DNA from: Opisthorchis felineus
Taxonomy: Eukaryota; Platyhelminthes; Trematoda; Opisthorchiida; Opisthorchiidae
Assembly (NCBI GenBank): GCA_004794785.1
Contig: SJOL01007024.1
Span: forward strand, 590,458 to 654,457
Length of the DNA stretch: 64,000 bases
Direction: 5' to 3'
Each line of letters begins with the position of its first letter. The first letter of the stretch is position 1. The position numbers and the translations under genes were made by a program. This document shows positions 36,330 to 47,222 of the stretch, piece by piece. The notes below the pieces were generated by a model, which worked only from the letters and a program-made list of their open reading frames with translations, searched no databases and was not told the DNA's origin.

Positions 36330-36455
36330 TACCAAGTGGAACATGAGGTGGCCTGGTGCCTACCTGAGATGAGCTCGAAGAAGATGGGCGAAACCGGTTG
36401 TGGGCCGTCGGAGAGATTTCAGCAACCTTTTGAATAGTGTAGTATGTCTATGAAA
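36330..36455 (+). repeat. family A copy
   Basis: Reads CTGAGATGAGCTCGAAG...GGGCGAAACCGG; the core box carries a 2-nt insertion. The family 3' end (TTTCAGCAACCTTTTGAATAG) follows. Confidence 0.5.
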
Positions 36456-36559
36456 TGTCATACACGATTTTACAATAGGGCTGATTATTCAGGTTAGTCC
36501 CATTACTTTACCATGCACTCACAAGATTACTTGTCCCAGGACAATGGGATGAGTTATCA

Positions 36560-36910
36560 ATTGAGATTTCGTCCTATAAGACAGGCTAGTCTATGCTGAC
36601 AAGCCGAGGACCGGCGGACAGCTGTTTCATGCTCATTGGGAATCATCCGTAATTCGTATCTCACAAAATTCAACGAAGTTTCGAACCCTCGATCTCCCAG
36701 TTAGTAGTTTGGACAGTTAACTGGTAGGTCACGAGAGGCTGATCAATAGTGCGATTCGCTCTCACTCAGACAGGATATGAAGTTGCTAATCCTTCAGTTA
36801 CTGAAACCACATCATGGGATCAAACATGTTGACTGAATCCACGAGTGATGACTTTTCAGACAGGGGTTTCATTCGTCTTGTGAAATTATTCCTCCCTTGA
36901 GCTACTTATG
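36560..36910 (-). repeat. family B copy
   Basis: Shows the family B order of motifs. The palindrome ACAGCTGT and GAAA are intact; the core box reads CGGATGA instead of CTGATGA, so the ribozyme is probably inactive. Confidence 0.5.
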
Positions 36911-37544
36911 GTTTGAAGGTCCTGTGAGAAGCTTTGGTCGATGATCGAGACTCAGCAGCAGAGCATCCATTTCAAACGATACAATCGAGAGAAATATGTG
37001 AAATGAAACTGGATCAATCCCCGGAGTTTTACATCAATATGGCCATCAAAATTTGTATTGTTGTCTACTTACCAAGTTTAAAAACCCAAAGCTGAGAAAT
37101 CCAATTAAGGTAGCTGATGTTCATTTGATATTAGATGTGTTATTTGTCGGGCTGGTTTGCCTGTTAGTCAATTTTGTGCTGTTACAGCATTCCCTACTGT
37201 TAAACACATAGATTTGACGGTTGAAGTTAACAGGGGTTCATTAATTGTTGCAGCCATAAGAAACTGTTGTGCATTCAAACAAACTGGCGCTCACATGCTA
37301 CAAACGACAACTGTTTAACTGTCCGCTTGCTACCTGCTATCTACATTAACTTGAGTGGCAATTTTTATTGTGTAAACCCAATAGCTGTGCAGGAGTTTAC
37401 AAGAAATCGAGTGGAAATCAACATAGAGGTATTCAGATTCATCCTCAGCCGCATTGGAATGACTCCACGAACACAAATTTAGTTCCAATGAAGCAAACAA
37501 AACCGGTTTCTAGGGATTACGCTGTGTGATTTTAAAACATGTTT

Positions 37545-37760
37545 CACCTGCAGCATGACGTTTGTCATTCCATACTACTTACAAGATCAGTGAAATTTCT
37601 GGGCAGCCCATTACCAGCTTCATCCTTCTTAGAGCTCACCAGGTAGACCAAGCCACTGAAACTCCACCAGCCCTTTTCCAACCTGGACACCAAATTTTGC
37701 GTTTGAATGCCCAAATGCAAATTAGCTTGTTGCTGACAGGGGACTCAGGTGATATTGTTC
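37545..37760 (-). repeat. family A copy, degenerate
   Basis: The core box reads CTGGTGA and GAAA reads GAAG in the reverse complement. Flanking arms fit the family. Confidence 0.4.
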
Positions 37761-38394
37761 TTTGCCAGAAGCGCACACTGATCAAAATGCTCCATGTTTC
37801 CCTGTTCAGACGTTTACACAGCTCTTACCGTTTGTGACTAGTTCGGAGAGTCTGAATTTTCAATACGGATCACGTGATGGAGACCAAATAATTGAAGATA
37901 CTCCCACTCACACCTCTAATCAGCCACCCACAGCCACAGTCGTAGGCCATTAGCCAGGTGGTTATGCATTTGCATCTCCTTAGGGGTTCGTTATATTCCC
38001 ACTGTTGACGACTGTCCATCAAAATGAAGCGGCAATTTTCAGCTTTTCGGTGTAGTTAGGCTCTACCTACAGAGTGAAACCTCCATAGACCTATGGCCTT
38101 GTCTATGGTACCCAAGTCCTGATTGCATTCTCATGCACGCATGCTAACCCGCAGCCCTACACAAACGCTGCATCGGAGTAAGTCCTTATGGGCTACGTAT
38201 CCGGTAGTTCGCATGTCAGACTTGAGGGAGCGAAACCTGCTGTTACGACTTAAAAGCTACGTACCTAGCTGAACCTCCCGTTTATGCCGTACTGCTCAAA
38301 CTGCGTTTCGATGCACCAGGCCGACTCATGCTTCACTTTGTAAGAGATTCGAAAACTAAATCCGTGCGCAACTTATAGTAGATTTCGAAATCTG

Positions 38395-38535
38395 TCAAAT
38401 CTGGGTTCAAATATAACATAATGCGAACGGAAACTCGGCGACTGCGTCTACTTTATGAGCTCTCCAACATGGGCGAAAACGTCCATGAGCCGTCGAGGAG
38501 TTTTCAGTAGCCTTACGAGTAGCATGTTACATCTA
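38395..38535 (+). repeat. family A copy, degenerate
   Basis: Family arms are present (GAACGGAAACTCGG...GAGGAGTTTTCAGTAGCC), but the core box reads TTTATGA. Confidence 0.45.
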
Positions 38536-38959
38536 GTAACAACCAGAACAAATTACAACAGCTGGTGATTCCCAAAGGAAAACCGGATGTCGAGATTGGT
38601 AATACTGTGTAAGTCCCTAAAATAGAGACATCATGGAATCCGGCGTATTTCCTGCAATACTAATATTCTTTAATACAACGTGCACCACACAGATTGTTTC
38701 CTGTTCTATTCTGACTATGCTCAATAAGTCCCCCCTTGATTCTGACTACACATGGTTGGCCACGATTGCACAAATGAAGGGTCTTTAACATGTCGAATAC
38801 GGTGCTGTCTTTCTTAGCTTAGGGTGGAAGAACTAAGGTAATTCATCTTTCACGCAGTACTCTTATTTGCATACCAATTTTTCTTCAATGGGAGACTCAA
38901 CTAGATAGCTCGTTGAGTCACTCTCTAAAACCAAATTAGCATGAAGACGGAATTAGTTC

Positions 38960-39055
38960 GCGAATCAATTCCATGTTCATTTAGAACATAAAGCTGGCGG
39001 AAATTCGGGAACCGCGTCGGAGAGTTTTCAGTAGACTTATGAGTAGTGCGTTCCA
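38960..39055 (+). repeat. family A copy, internal deletion
   Basis: AACATAAAGCTGGCGGAAATTCG joins directly to TCGGAGAGTTTTCAGTAG, so the whole ribozyme core is missing. Confidence 0.4.
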
Positions 39056-39114
39056 ACTGAATAATTTATCCTTAGTTGCCAATGAGGAGAATCCTTGTAG
39101 CTCAGTTAAAAAAA

Positions 39115-39205
39115 TGGTCGTCCGTTTGGTTGCTCAGTTGGCCAATTTGAGTGCATACGTTTCATCACCAGCTGAGGTGACATCATTAGTGAGTTTTTAG
39201 GGAGC
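39115..39205 (-). repeat. family E-like fragment
   Basis: The reverse complement contains AATGATGTCACCTCAGCTGG and GTGATGAAACGTATGC, an eroded form of the family E core. Confidence 0.35.
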
Positions 39206-39689
39206 GGAGTAGAGCGTAGCGGTGCGTCAGCCGTCGTACATCCATTAATGAGGCGTTTGCAATCAAATTACTATGCTCAGCGAACAAACGAGCAATCAGC
39301 CCGTCCTAATTGTCGCTGTCTAAAGTGCACAATAACTGAGGAAGGGACGCAGTTGTGGTCCCAGTTCGCTTTGCAGAGCCGAAGGATCATAGACGTGCAT
39401 TTTCAAATGAAGTTGATGTTGATGGAAGACTTGGACGAAGTTCGCCTGATTTCTTCGTTTGCGATTTTTCTCAGTTGAACATACTACAAATAGTTCAACT
39501 CATGTTTCCGTAGAATGTTCGATGTTCAAGATATCGAAGCTTGATACAGATAATTGATGAGTCCCAGAAGGGAAGTAAGCGATAGTGAGCTTTTCAGGGT
39601 TCTCATCGGCTCTATGAGCAGTCGCAAAGTCAAAGGACGAGTTTGTTTTTATTCCGATCGATTCTTTTGAGTTTGATGATATTGTGAGG

Positions 39690-40345
39690 AGATGTGGGGA
39701 TATTCAACTGAGATTCCTTCATGCAAGGTGACTCAAAAGCCGATAATTACTGTACGGTTGTTTCATCCTTGTTAGAAATCATCAGCAGTGTGCTTCTCAC
39801 AAAAATCCAGGGAGTCGCGACTTCCCGGCTAGTAGTTCGAACTCCTAATCGTTTCGGCCACGAGTGGCTGATGAGCACTGTGATTAGACAAGACATGGCT
39901 CCTCTCATCCTTCAGTCACGGAGGCCACATCATGTGGTCAAATATTGACTGTCTCCTCGAGTGACAACTTATCATATTGGCTTTGTTTACTGGAAGAAAG
40001 CTCCGTTAAAAGTCCCCAATCCCATCACACTGCCACCAGTCTACTAGAGCTCAGAGGAAGAATAAAATCCACCGAATGAGTGAAACTTCCATCGGAGAAG
40101 GCGTCGTTCGAGGAACCAGCCAACACGTGCGACCACCCAATGTGGATTTCTTGATTGAAGGATGAGCGGCGCTATAGCCTGTCTAACTGCGAGTTAGTCA
40201 TAGTGGTCAAACGGTCGAACGGCCAATTGACCGAGAGATCACGGGTCCGGTACTCCTCGGAGTTTCGTGAGATGCGCACCGCAAATGATTCACAATAATG
40301 ATGAAACAACTGTTCGGGGGTTTTCGGCCTTTCAGCATGGATTGG
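39690..40345. repeat. family B long inverted pair (foldback)
   Basis: The left arm (about 39700-39960, minus sense) and right arm (about 40080-40345, plus sense) are reverse complements over much of their length. The left arm keeps a good hammerhead core: CTGATGA (39785-39779), GAAA (39764-39761), a four-bp stem I next to the core and a TA cleavage site. In the right arm CTGATGA has decayed to CAAATGA. Confidence 0.55.
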
Positions 40346-41759
40346 CTTCACTTACAGGAGTAAATCTCTTTGAGTTCGCTTTATGTGTGCAAACCAGCTG
40401 GATGGATATTTTGAAGTCGATATGCATGCCTTCTTTGAAAACAAGGTCTTTTTCCTACTACGCTGTTCAAAGTATTGAGGCCCCGAAAATCAATACCACA
40501 TTTTCCATAACATATCGTTCTTTTCTTGGACTTTAGCTTTTTATAGCCACTACACTAACTCCAAAATTTTTTCCCTAGGTTATTGTAACGAACACTTCTA
40601 CAATCGTGTTAAAATCAATAAGGAATTTTTTCGAAAATGGAGCAGTTCACGGCAAATAATTCTTATGAACGTATCTCATTGCTCCCCGAAAGAAAGGGTA
40701 TCGAGGAAGTGATTAATGTTGGAACTAAAAAAAGCAGACCGGTCGGTCACCACTTCTTCTTCACTGGTGGGCATATTTTAGCTGGGAGATTTACTTGTTT
40801 GTTCAGACAACTTCGAGGGGAAGACTAGCAATGTATCCAGTCAACCTGACCCCATCCATCGTCACAACAGGTGACCGAGTAGTATGCAATTTTTGTTCAG
40901 ACCAAATGTTCGGGTCCTAGCCAGGAGTCCGGGGAGTTTGTGAAATTCCGTGCGGATGGATTGTGAACAGGCGTTTATGTGTACCCAGTTGGTTTAGCCT
41001 ACCAAATGAGAACTTTCTCATACAACCTCATAAACACAGGTGGGCGGGTATTTTTGGGCTTGGTTAATCAAACGGACCAATGATAAGTTAACAGATAGTG
41101 AATAAAAGGGCTTAATGTGTAGGGAATCAGTGGTCGCCGGTTCCAAATATTGTGAGTTCTTTGGAATAACTTTTTGATGGGTTTGACCTTCCATTATCCG
41201 TTCCCATTTCTATTAAATCAATTTAGGATTACGCATTCTCCTTTGAGGAATATTTACATGCTTTTATTTATGGGGTGAACATATTTATTCTGGCAATAAA
41301 GAGTCATCTCAATCGATTTTATTTAGGTTAATGAGGGGTTTATCCGTTAGATGAGCAGCCGTTTTTGTTTGTATAGTGTTCTGCGGAACAAGGGAGAGAA
41401 TGAACATGACGCTATCCCTATGTTGTCGATAAACGTAGGTGTAGACGAAGTGTTGGCTTTTTTGTTGCAAGCTTTTCATCACAAGTTGGCAACTTGAAGC
41501 ACAGTACGCCAAAGCTGTGGCTACCTTTCAACTGAGTTCTTTCAAATGCAGTAGTGTTGAGCTAGGCTGCAGACGAAATGCAGACGAAATTAGGTAACCT
41601 TGAAAACTGTTTGGTGTGTACTTTACATCTGTGAAGCGTAAAATGCTATTGTGAAAGTGAGTAGGATCAAACTCGAACCTCACACTTGCAGATAAGAAGA
41701 GAAATTTATTCATACGTGCAGCTCCGTCAATTTCGCTGATTCAGCTAAAGGATAAAGGA

Positions 41760-42340
41760 TAATGAAGGTCGGAGCGGCTTGTGCCAACCTGCAGCATCTG
41801 TGGTGCACGTGTGACATAAACTTACCGGTCAAGAGTTTAGTTTATAATGCAGCAGTGCGTTCCGTGTTGCCGTGTGGCTCATGAACCTGGTGACGGCTGG
41901 CTGAGGACGTTAAAAATTTACACTGTCCTACCCTTGATGTCTTCGGATCCGGCAGAGACGTCGCATGGGTGGTATTGAATTACGCCTTTTTTCCGGCTGA
42001 CGACACCCTATAGGTTGCACCGGTGCTTTGTGCGCCAGTGGATCGATTTCCCCTAATTGTACTCTTTGCGCAACCCTCCAGATGTTTGGGACTGAAACAG
42101 AGGAGGTGATGTCACGACCAGGAGCCTGAGGATGGAGGTCATTACCATAAACCTCAGATGCATAGAGTATTGCCAGCTCTCTGGATGGAGACCCTGAGAC
42201 TGGACAGGCTGGTAGACAGGAACCAATCACTCACATAATTGCATGAATGCACCCAAGCTATTGTACTATTGCCTGTCTTTCTATCTCCATTAGTACGAAG
42301 CCCGCTATTACTGCTGCGTTAGCACTTTCGCGATACCAAT
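41760..42340 (+). pseudogene. LINE reverse-transcriptase 3' remnant
   Basis: Conceptual translation gives ANLQHLW ... LPVKSLVYNAAVRSVLPCGS, a stop, then LAEDV. This is the RT C-terminal region of RTE/jockey-like fluke LINEs (typical pattern VYxxxVRxxLLYGxETW...). Stops and frame changes show it is dead. Sequence to about 42340 probably includes the LINE 3' end. Confidence 0.6.
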
Positions 42341-42455
42341 AAAAGCTTTCAGTGTGTGGCCATGTACTTATATTGAGGAACGAAACTCTGGTGGCTAGAA
42401 CAGTCGTAAAACAATTGCGCGGTTTTTTAGGTTTTGAGGCTGTCAGTGTTGTTAT

Positions 42456-42456
<1 letters not shown>

Positions 42457-42525
<69 letters not shown>
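42457..42525 (+). repeat. (GAT)23 microsatellite
   Basis: Twenty-three uninterrupted GAT triplets. A surrounding 66-codon frame would code poly-Asp, but there is no coding support outside the array. Confidence 0.9.
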
Positions 42526-42529
<4 letters not shown>

Positions 42530-42531
<2 letters not shown>

Positions 42532-43635
42532 GGTCACGATTTGGGTTGCTAGCCGAGGCGATCATTACATTTTTATGTGGAAGAGAACAGGAGTGTAACG
42601 TACGGAACTGAATCAAAATTTTTCATGAATTTAGTTCGTACACAATTAGCAAGCACCGTACCAACGAAGAATTCGATCCATCATCACATTGGACACGTGA
42701 CAACAGCTCAGGCAGTGACCACTTCACCGTAATCCAACCACCCATGGTTATTCAGTGATGAATTAGACAAATTTGAGATGTAAAACCTTGTTTAAAGTAC
42801 GGCCTGTTTGTCGAGGTAAATTTTCAGTATGCTCAGCAGATTTGATTTGGTGCAGGGGGGGGGCTGAATCACAAAAGCTTCACTAAGGCATCGAAAGCAC
42901 TGCCCAGAGAAAGCATAAAATCCCATGGTTGCCCCCCCCACCAAATGTTTATTTTGCTTGCATTGTGTACTTTTTGGAATAGAATGCCACGAAGTTTTGA
43001 CTTTACAACTGTTTTGAGAAGTAGACTTATCAAAACTTTAACCGAGTTGTGTTGAAAAACCTTAAATCGGCAACACTTGTGCATGATTTTTGATTTTGAT
43101 TCGTCTCGCATCAAGGCGTAATGGCTCAGGATTTTGACGCTAGAAGTAGTCGGCCAGCATTTTTTCAGTCAGTCTGATAAAACCACTTCCATTTTTCACT
43201 CGATGAAAAGCCAACTGTCGATATTTTGGGAAAGCGTGGTAGCAAGCGGTGATGAGTTCTTGAAGAGACAGCAACCTACACACTGGAAGTACTCAATAAA
43301 TCTTCAGTAAGTTGGAAAAATCTTGGAATTTATTGAGATGGAATCGTTGCAGAAGAGTTTGGCAAGTAATTGGTGGATTTAAAGGGTCGAATCCTGGTAG
43401 ATCACAGCTGGCTTTACTAATGTGTATACGGGACAGACGACGCTAGACGCTGGACACAGAATAGATTTTAAGGGAGCGGAGACCACACCATAGCAACAGG
43501 CCGGTTTAGTCAAAGCCGCCAAGCGCCCCTATGTTAATGGAATAGAAGGCGAGGGTGTGGAGGACCGTCCTAGGTCAGTCGGGCTGACACATGGAGGCGG
43601 GAGGTTGTCTGTGAAGAGCAGTAATCAACAGAAGC
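42530..43635. other. nothing recognised
   Basis: Two opposed G/C homopolymer runs near 42.86 and 42.93 kb; a GC-rich patch at 43.43-43.6 kb may be another element end. Confidence 0.35.
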
Positions 43636-43639
43636 AACT

Positions 43640-43915
43640 TAAAGAAACACTACTCGTACGGTTGCTGAAAACTCTTTGACAGCCGATGACTGGTTTTGTC
43701 CTTCTTGGGGCTTATTCGGTAGGCAAACTACCCAAGTTTTTGTCAATTCATTGTTCTACTTGAACCCGAAATTTTATGCAACTCGCCAAATACACCCCCC
43801 TGACAAACTAATTTGGTTTGAAGAACACCATGAAGGGGAGATTCAGCTGGGATTCAGTTGAGTCTCCTGATAAAACCGGACTCGTTTGTAAATGTGTTTA
43901 GAGACGGCATAGAAA
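43640..43915 (-). repeat. family A copy, degenerate
   Basis: Shares CACTACTCGTACGGTTGCTG and CTTCTTGGGGCTTATTCGG with the family. The core box reads CCGAATA. Confidence 0.45.
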
Positions 43916-44640
43916 TCAGCAACTGAAGCGCCCTGAACCGGAAGACCAAGGACCCAAACCCGATCAAAATTACTATAAGTCGCTCGCGGCCGGTCTGCTG
44001 TAAGACTTGGGCGCCAACATGACCTTCTAACCGACCCTCAATACTGATCTGGTGTACTATTCGAAAGTGGTATTGCTGATTGTTTCTCCATCTGGCTTAA
44101 AACACGGTCAACCTAGTAAACTACTCACTTTTAGTTCCCTTTAATGATAGCATGCGGCAGGTCCACATAGTAGGGCAGTCCTGTGTTGACTCGCACACCC
44201 ACTCAGAAAGAGCAGGTCAAGAAATATTGGTCGACATCAATTCATTTAACATCTTCTACCTCATATTGTGCACTCCACGTATCTGTGTAAGAGACGTGGA
44301 ACTGTTAGCTTCTCGGACGAAAGTGGATAAACAACCGCGTCGTTCAACACCAATTTTCACCCTTCTGTAGCTTCCAGGACGAACTCATCCACTAAAGTAT
44401 AGTCTATTTGGAAATCCAACGACAATGGGGATTTTCCAGGATTTTCCTGAGTGACCTGAGACATTTCATTGTCACACAATGCTTAAATGTCATTTCTTTA
44501 GCCACAGTTGGTTTTTTCACGGAATTGAGAATGGGTCGTTTGTCTTACTAAGGGTTTACTAGGTTTAAACCTTTAAGTAAACTGAGAGTGGCAACAGCAG
44601 GGTCATTTTTGTGCATATCAAGTTGCGCATATCAAGAAGC

Positions 44641-45060
44641 GCAAACATTGCTACAGAAGCTGCCCGAGGTCATCCGGTCCTTCAGCGTGTGCTCCACGCC
44701 CCCAAACTGGTGCGGGACGTACAGTCCTTGTGCGTGTCCATAAGAACTCAAGGCGTGACACTGGAGGCTGTGGAACACTATGCATATCATGGAAGTTGTA
44801 TTAACTCTGACCGCAGTGTGACAGACCAGGTGAAGGGACGAATCTCAATGACCAGAATTGCTTTTGCCAATTTTCGCCACTTGTGGCATCAACTGGGCAC
44901 ATCAGTGGATCTCAAACGACGCGTCTATCAGACTACAGTACGGACTTTACTGTTGTACAGCTGCGAGACTTGGCCGCTTTGGGTGGAGGATATGAGACTT
45001 CTTTAGGTGTTTGACCACCGATGTTATGAATGGAATCGGCTTTTGGATTATCTGAACCTT
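44641..45060 (+). pseudogene. LINE reverse-transcriptase C-terminal fragment
   Basis: An open frame encodes LKRRVYQTTVRTLLLYSCET, WPLWVEDMRLL, then a TAG and VFDHRC, the conserved RT thumb/C-terminal motif series of LINEs. Upstream it has GVTLEAVEHYAYHGSCINSD and VKGRISMTRIAFANFRHLW, as expected. Truncated at both ends; pseudogene. Confidence 0.75.
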
Positions 45061-45064
45061 TGTT

Positions 45065-46025
45065 AAGATTGGAGTAAAACCACTTGCAAACCGAGAAAAC
45101 GTCATCGATTCTTCGGGAGAAATTTCCTGTCTACTAAACACGTCTTTCACCATCAAGACAAATAATTGTCTGTATTTTGTAGTGTGTCTGAATACTCAGT
45201 TGAGCAAGCATAAAATTGAGCGCATTTCAACAGGACTCTTTTCAAGTCAGTGAACAACAACAATGGAAGAACGCCGGGGAATGCATGAAGGCCACCAATT
45301 CTTGTTACAACTTCGTCACTAGGTGCATTTCAGGAAAATGAATAACTCTCGCGAAACTGTTCCAATCAGCTGTACGGTATACGTGAGAGAACAGAACTCG
45401 CTCAGGCGAAACAGGTGTGAGCGTGTCATCTTCTTCACTTTGACATCATCGGAGTAATGCCAATTGAACGGCCTAGTTACGAGAGCACATGACAGGTCGA
45501 AAACTGACCTAGTCATGTTCACGTTAGCATGAGACTGACACTTGTAAATTAGGAATGCTGCTGTGACGTTTTTAGACCGATGATTCCGTTCACATATCTT
45601 GACAGTATTGGACAACAAAATCAATTCCACTTCTGCATTCTTGAAATTGTACCTTTTTTCTCAAGACGTGAAAGAGTGATGTGAAAGAAAACACAGCAAA
45701 ACACAGCGTAGAATCATTAGACAAAAAACAGGGGGTGGAAATTCCAACCTGACCAAAGGCCACAGAATGCCTCTTCTTTACGCAACTATCATAGCACTAG
45801 CTCATCCACACAGACGGACGAAAAGTGCAAACGACGTTCATCACGTGAACCAGAAGCACTAGACCCTAAGCTCGACTCAAATCCATTTAGGTTTCCCCAT
45901 CACTTTAACACTTGGTGACCAACCCTAACACACAAAATCTCTTGGCCGACACCTAACACAGATTTAGCTTCAGTTGGCTGGCTGGTTCTCATTCCGCCCT
46001 AAATCTCGACCGAACTCGTGACCTA
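45065..46025. other. no clear gene
   Basis: The minus frame 45319-45630 (103 codons, KVKKMTRSHLFRLSEF) is coding-like in part but has only weak splice sites. Confidence 0.3.
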
Positions 46026-46030
46026 GTCAC

Positions 46031-46075
46031 TTGGCCTGACGAAGCTTTTGTGTCAAAAGCGAAACGTTGCTCAGC
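46031..46075 (+). ncRNA. Penelope-type hammerhead core
   Basis: GGC precedes CTGACGA (46036-46042). Then come one A, GCTTTTG / CAAAAGC with a TGT loop (46044-46060), GAAA (46061-46064) and CGTTGCTCAGC. The minimal stem III ACGT is self-complementary. Minimal hammerheads of this style are known in Penelope-like retroelements (established knowledge). No Penelope coding sequence is seen nearby. Confidence 0.5.
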
Positions 46076-46394
46076 ACTAAATCTACCGGTTGTTACCAAA
46101 CTTTCCTGAAAACAGCAAACCATCTTCAGTTTCTTTTATGAAACGATCAATGCACCGGAAGTTATCACCAAACTTCCCAGGTATTGGTAGAAGGCTAAAA
46201 CAAAAAAAAACGCAACAATAGAATATTACAAGATCACGATATTTTACGAAGTTCTATTTTTCTGGAAACTACTTATCTCAGGTGAAACAGACCTCCGGCC
46301 ACCGTGAGCGAGAGGTTCAGTTGGATTCAGTTGAGTCTTCCTTCGAAACCAAATTCGTATGCAAATGGGAGTAGTTGGCGAAGATAATAGGATT

Positions 46395-46454
46395 GTTTCA
46401 GAGAGGTTTGGTAAACAATCGGTGGATTTATTGTTTACCAAACCTCTCTGAAAC
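46395..46454. repeat. perfect 25-bp inverted repeat
   Basis: GTTTCAGAGAGGTTTGGTAA continuing to position 46419 is repeated exactly inverted at 46430-46454, with a 10-nt spacer. It would form a very stable hairpin. Confidence 0.8.
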
Positions 46455-46539
46455 GATGACTACCCAATCGGTCCCAAACATTTTCCAATTGATAGTAGGA
46501 TTGTTTTTAATCAATAAACGTCGTTCTTCATTGTGTGAT

Positions 46540-46890
46540 ATTTTTACTTGAAGATTTTGTCCTGTAAATGAAGCCAATCTTTGCTGAAAAGCCGAGAATC
46601 ACAGAACCGCTGTTTCGTCCTTAACAGTGTACTTCTCACGAGACTCAAGGGAGTATCGAACTCGCAACCTCCGGGCTAGTGGTTTGAACACCTAATCGTT
46701 CGGCCACCATCAGCTGATCAGCAGTTTGAATGACTCGTATTTAGACAGGATATAGCGCCAGTCATCCTTCAATCACATGATCCACATCTCGCAGTCACGT
46801 GTTGTCTGGCTCCTCGAGTGACGACTTCTCAGATGGAAGTTTCACGCATCTTGTGAAATTATTCCTTCTCTGAGCTACTTATAGACTTTT
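46540..46890 (-). repeat. family B copy, ribozyme core deleted
   Basis: Matches family B on both sides, but the stretch holding CTGATGA and stem II is missing (TTTCGTCCTTAACAGTGTAC). Confidence 0.45.
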
Positions 46891-47222
46891 GGTAGTGTGA
46901 GAAGATTTGGGGAGTTGTTTTTCGGACGGTTCAACAGACGCTGCCGCAGGGTTCTCGAGTTATTACAGAGTGACTTTTCAAAAGGTTCTACCACGTCGTC
47001 TGTTTAATATTGTTCCTCTATTCTGTAGGGGCTAATCGGGAGTGTTGGTCCCCATCATCGGTATTCTTTCCCAAGTGTATAATTTTTCTAGTAGAGCAAA
47101 CCCGCTTTGATTCGCTTTGATCTGCGGTTGAATTTAATCCCATTTCACGTTCCTTGCTCTCACGAGAAACCAACTTTAGCCCAAAAGTTTTCCCCCATTG
47201 GTTTAGGTGCACACTCAGAAGG

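Noticed and set aside
37072..37090. 19-nt micro-exon on the minus strand (TTTCTCAG ... GTAAGTAG)
   Set aside because: Perfect splice sites but no partner exons; expected by chance in 64 kb.
42352..42552. 66-codon poly-Asp protein
   Set aside because: Produced by the GAT array; no splice, start or flank support.
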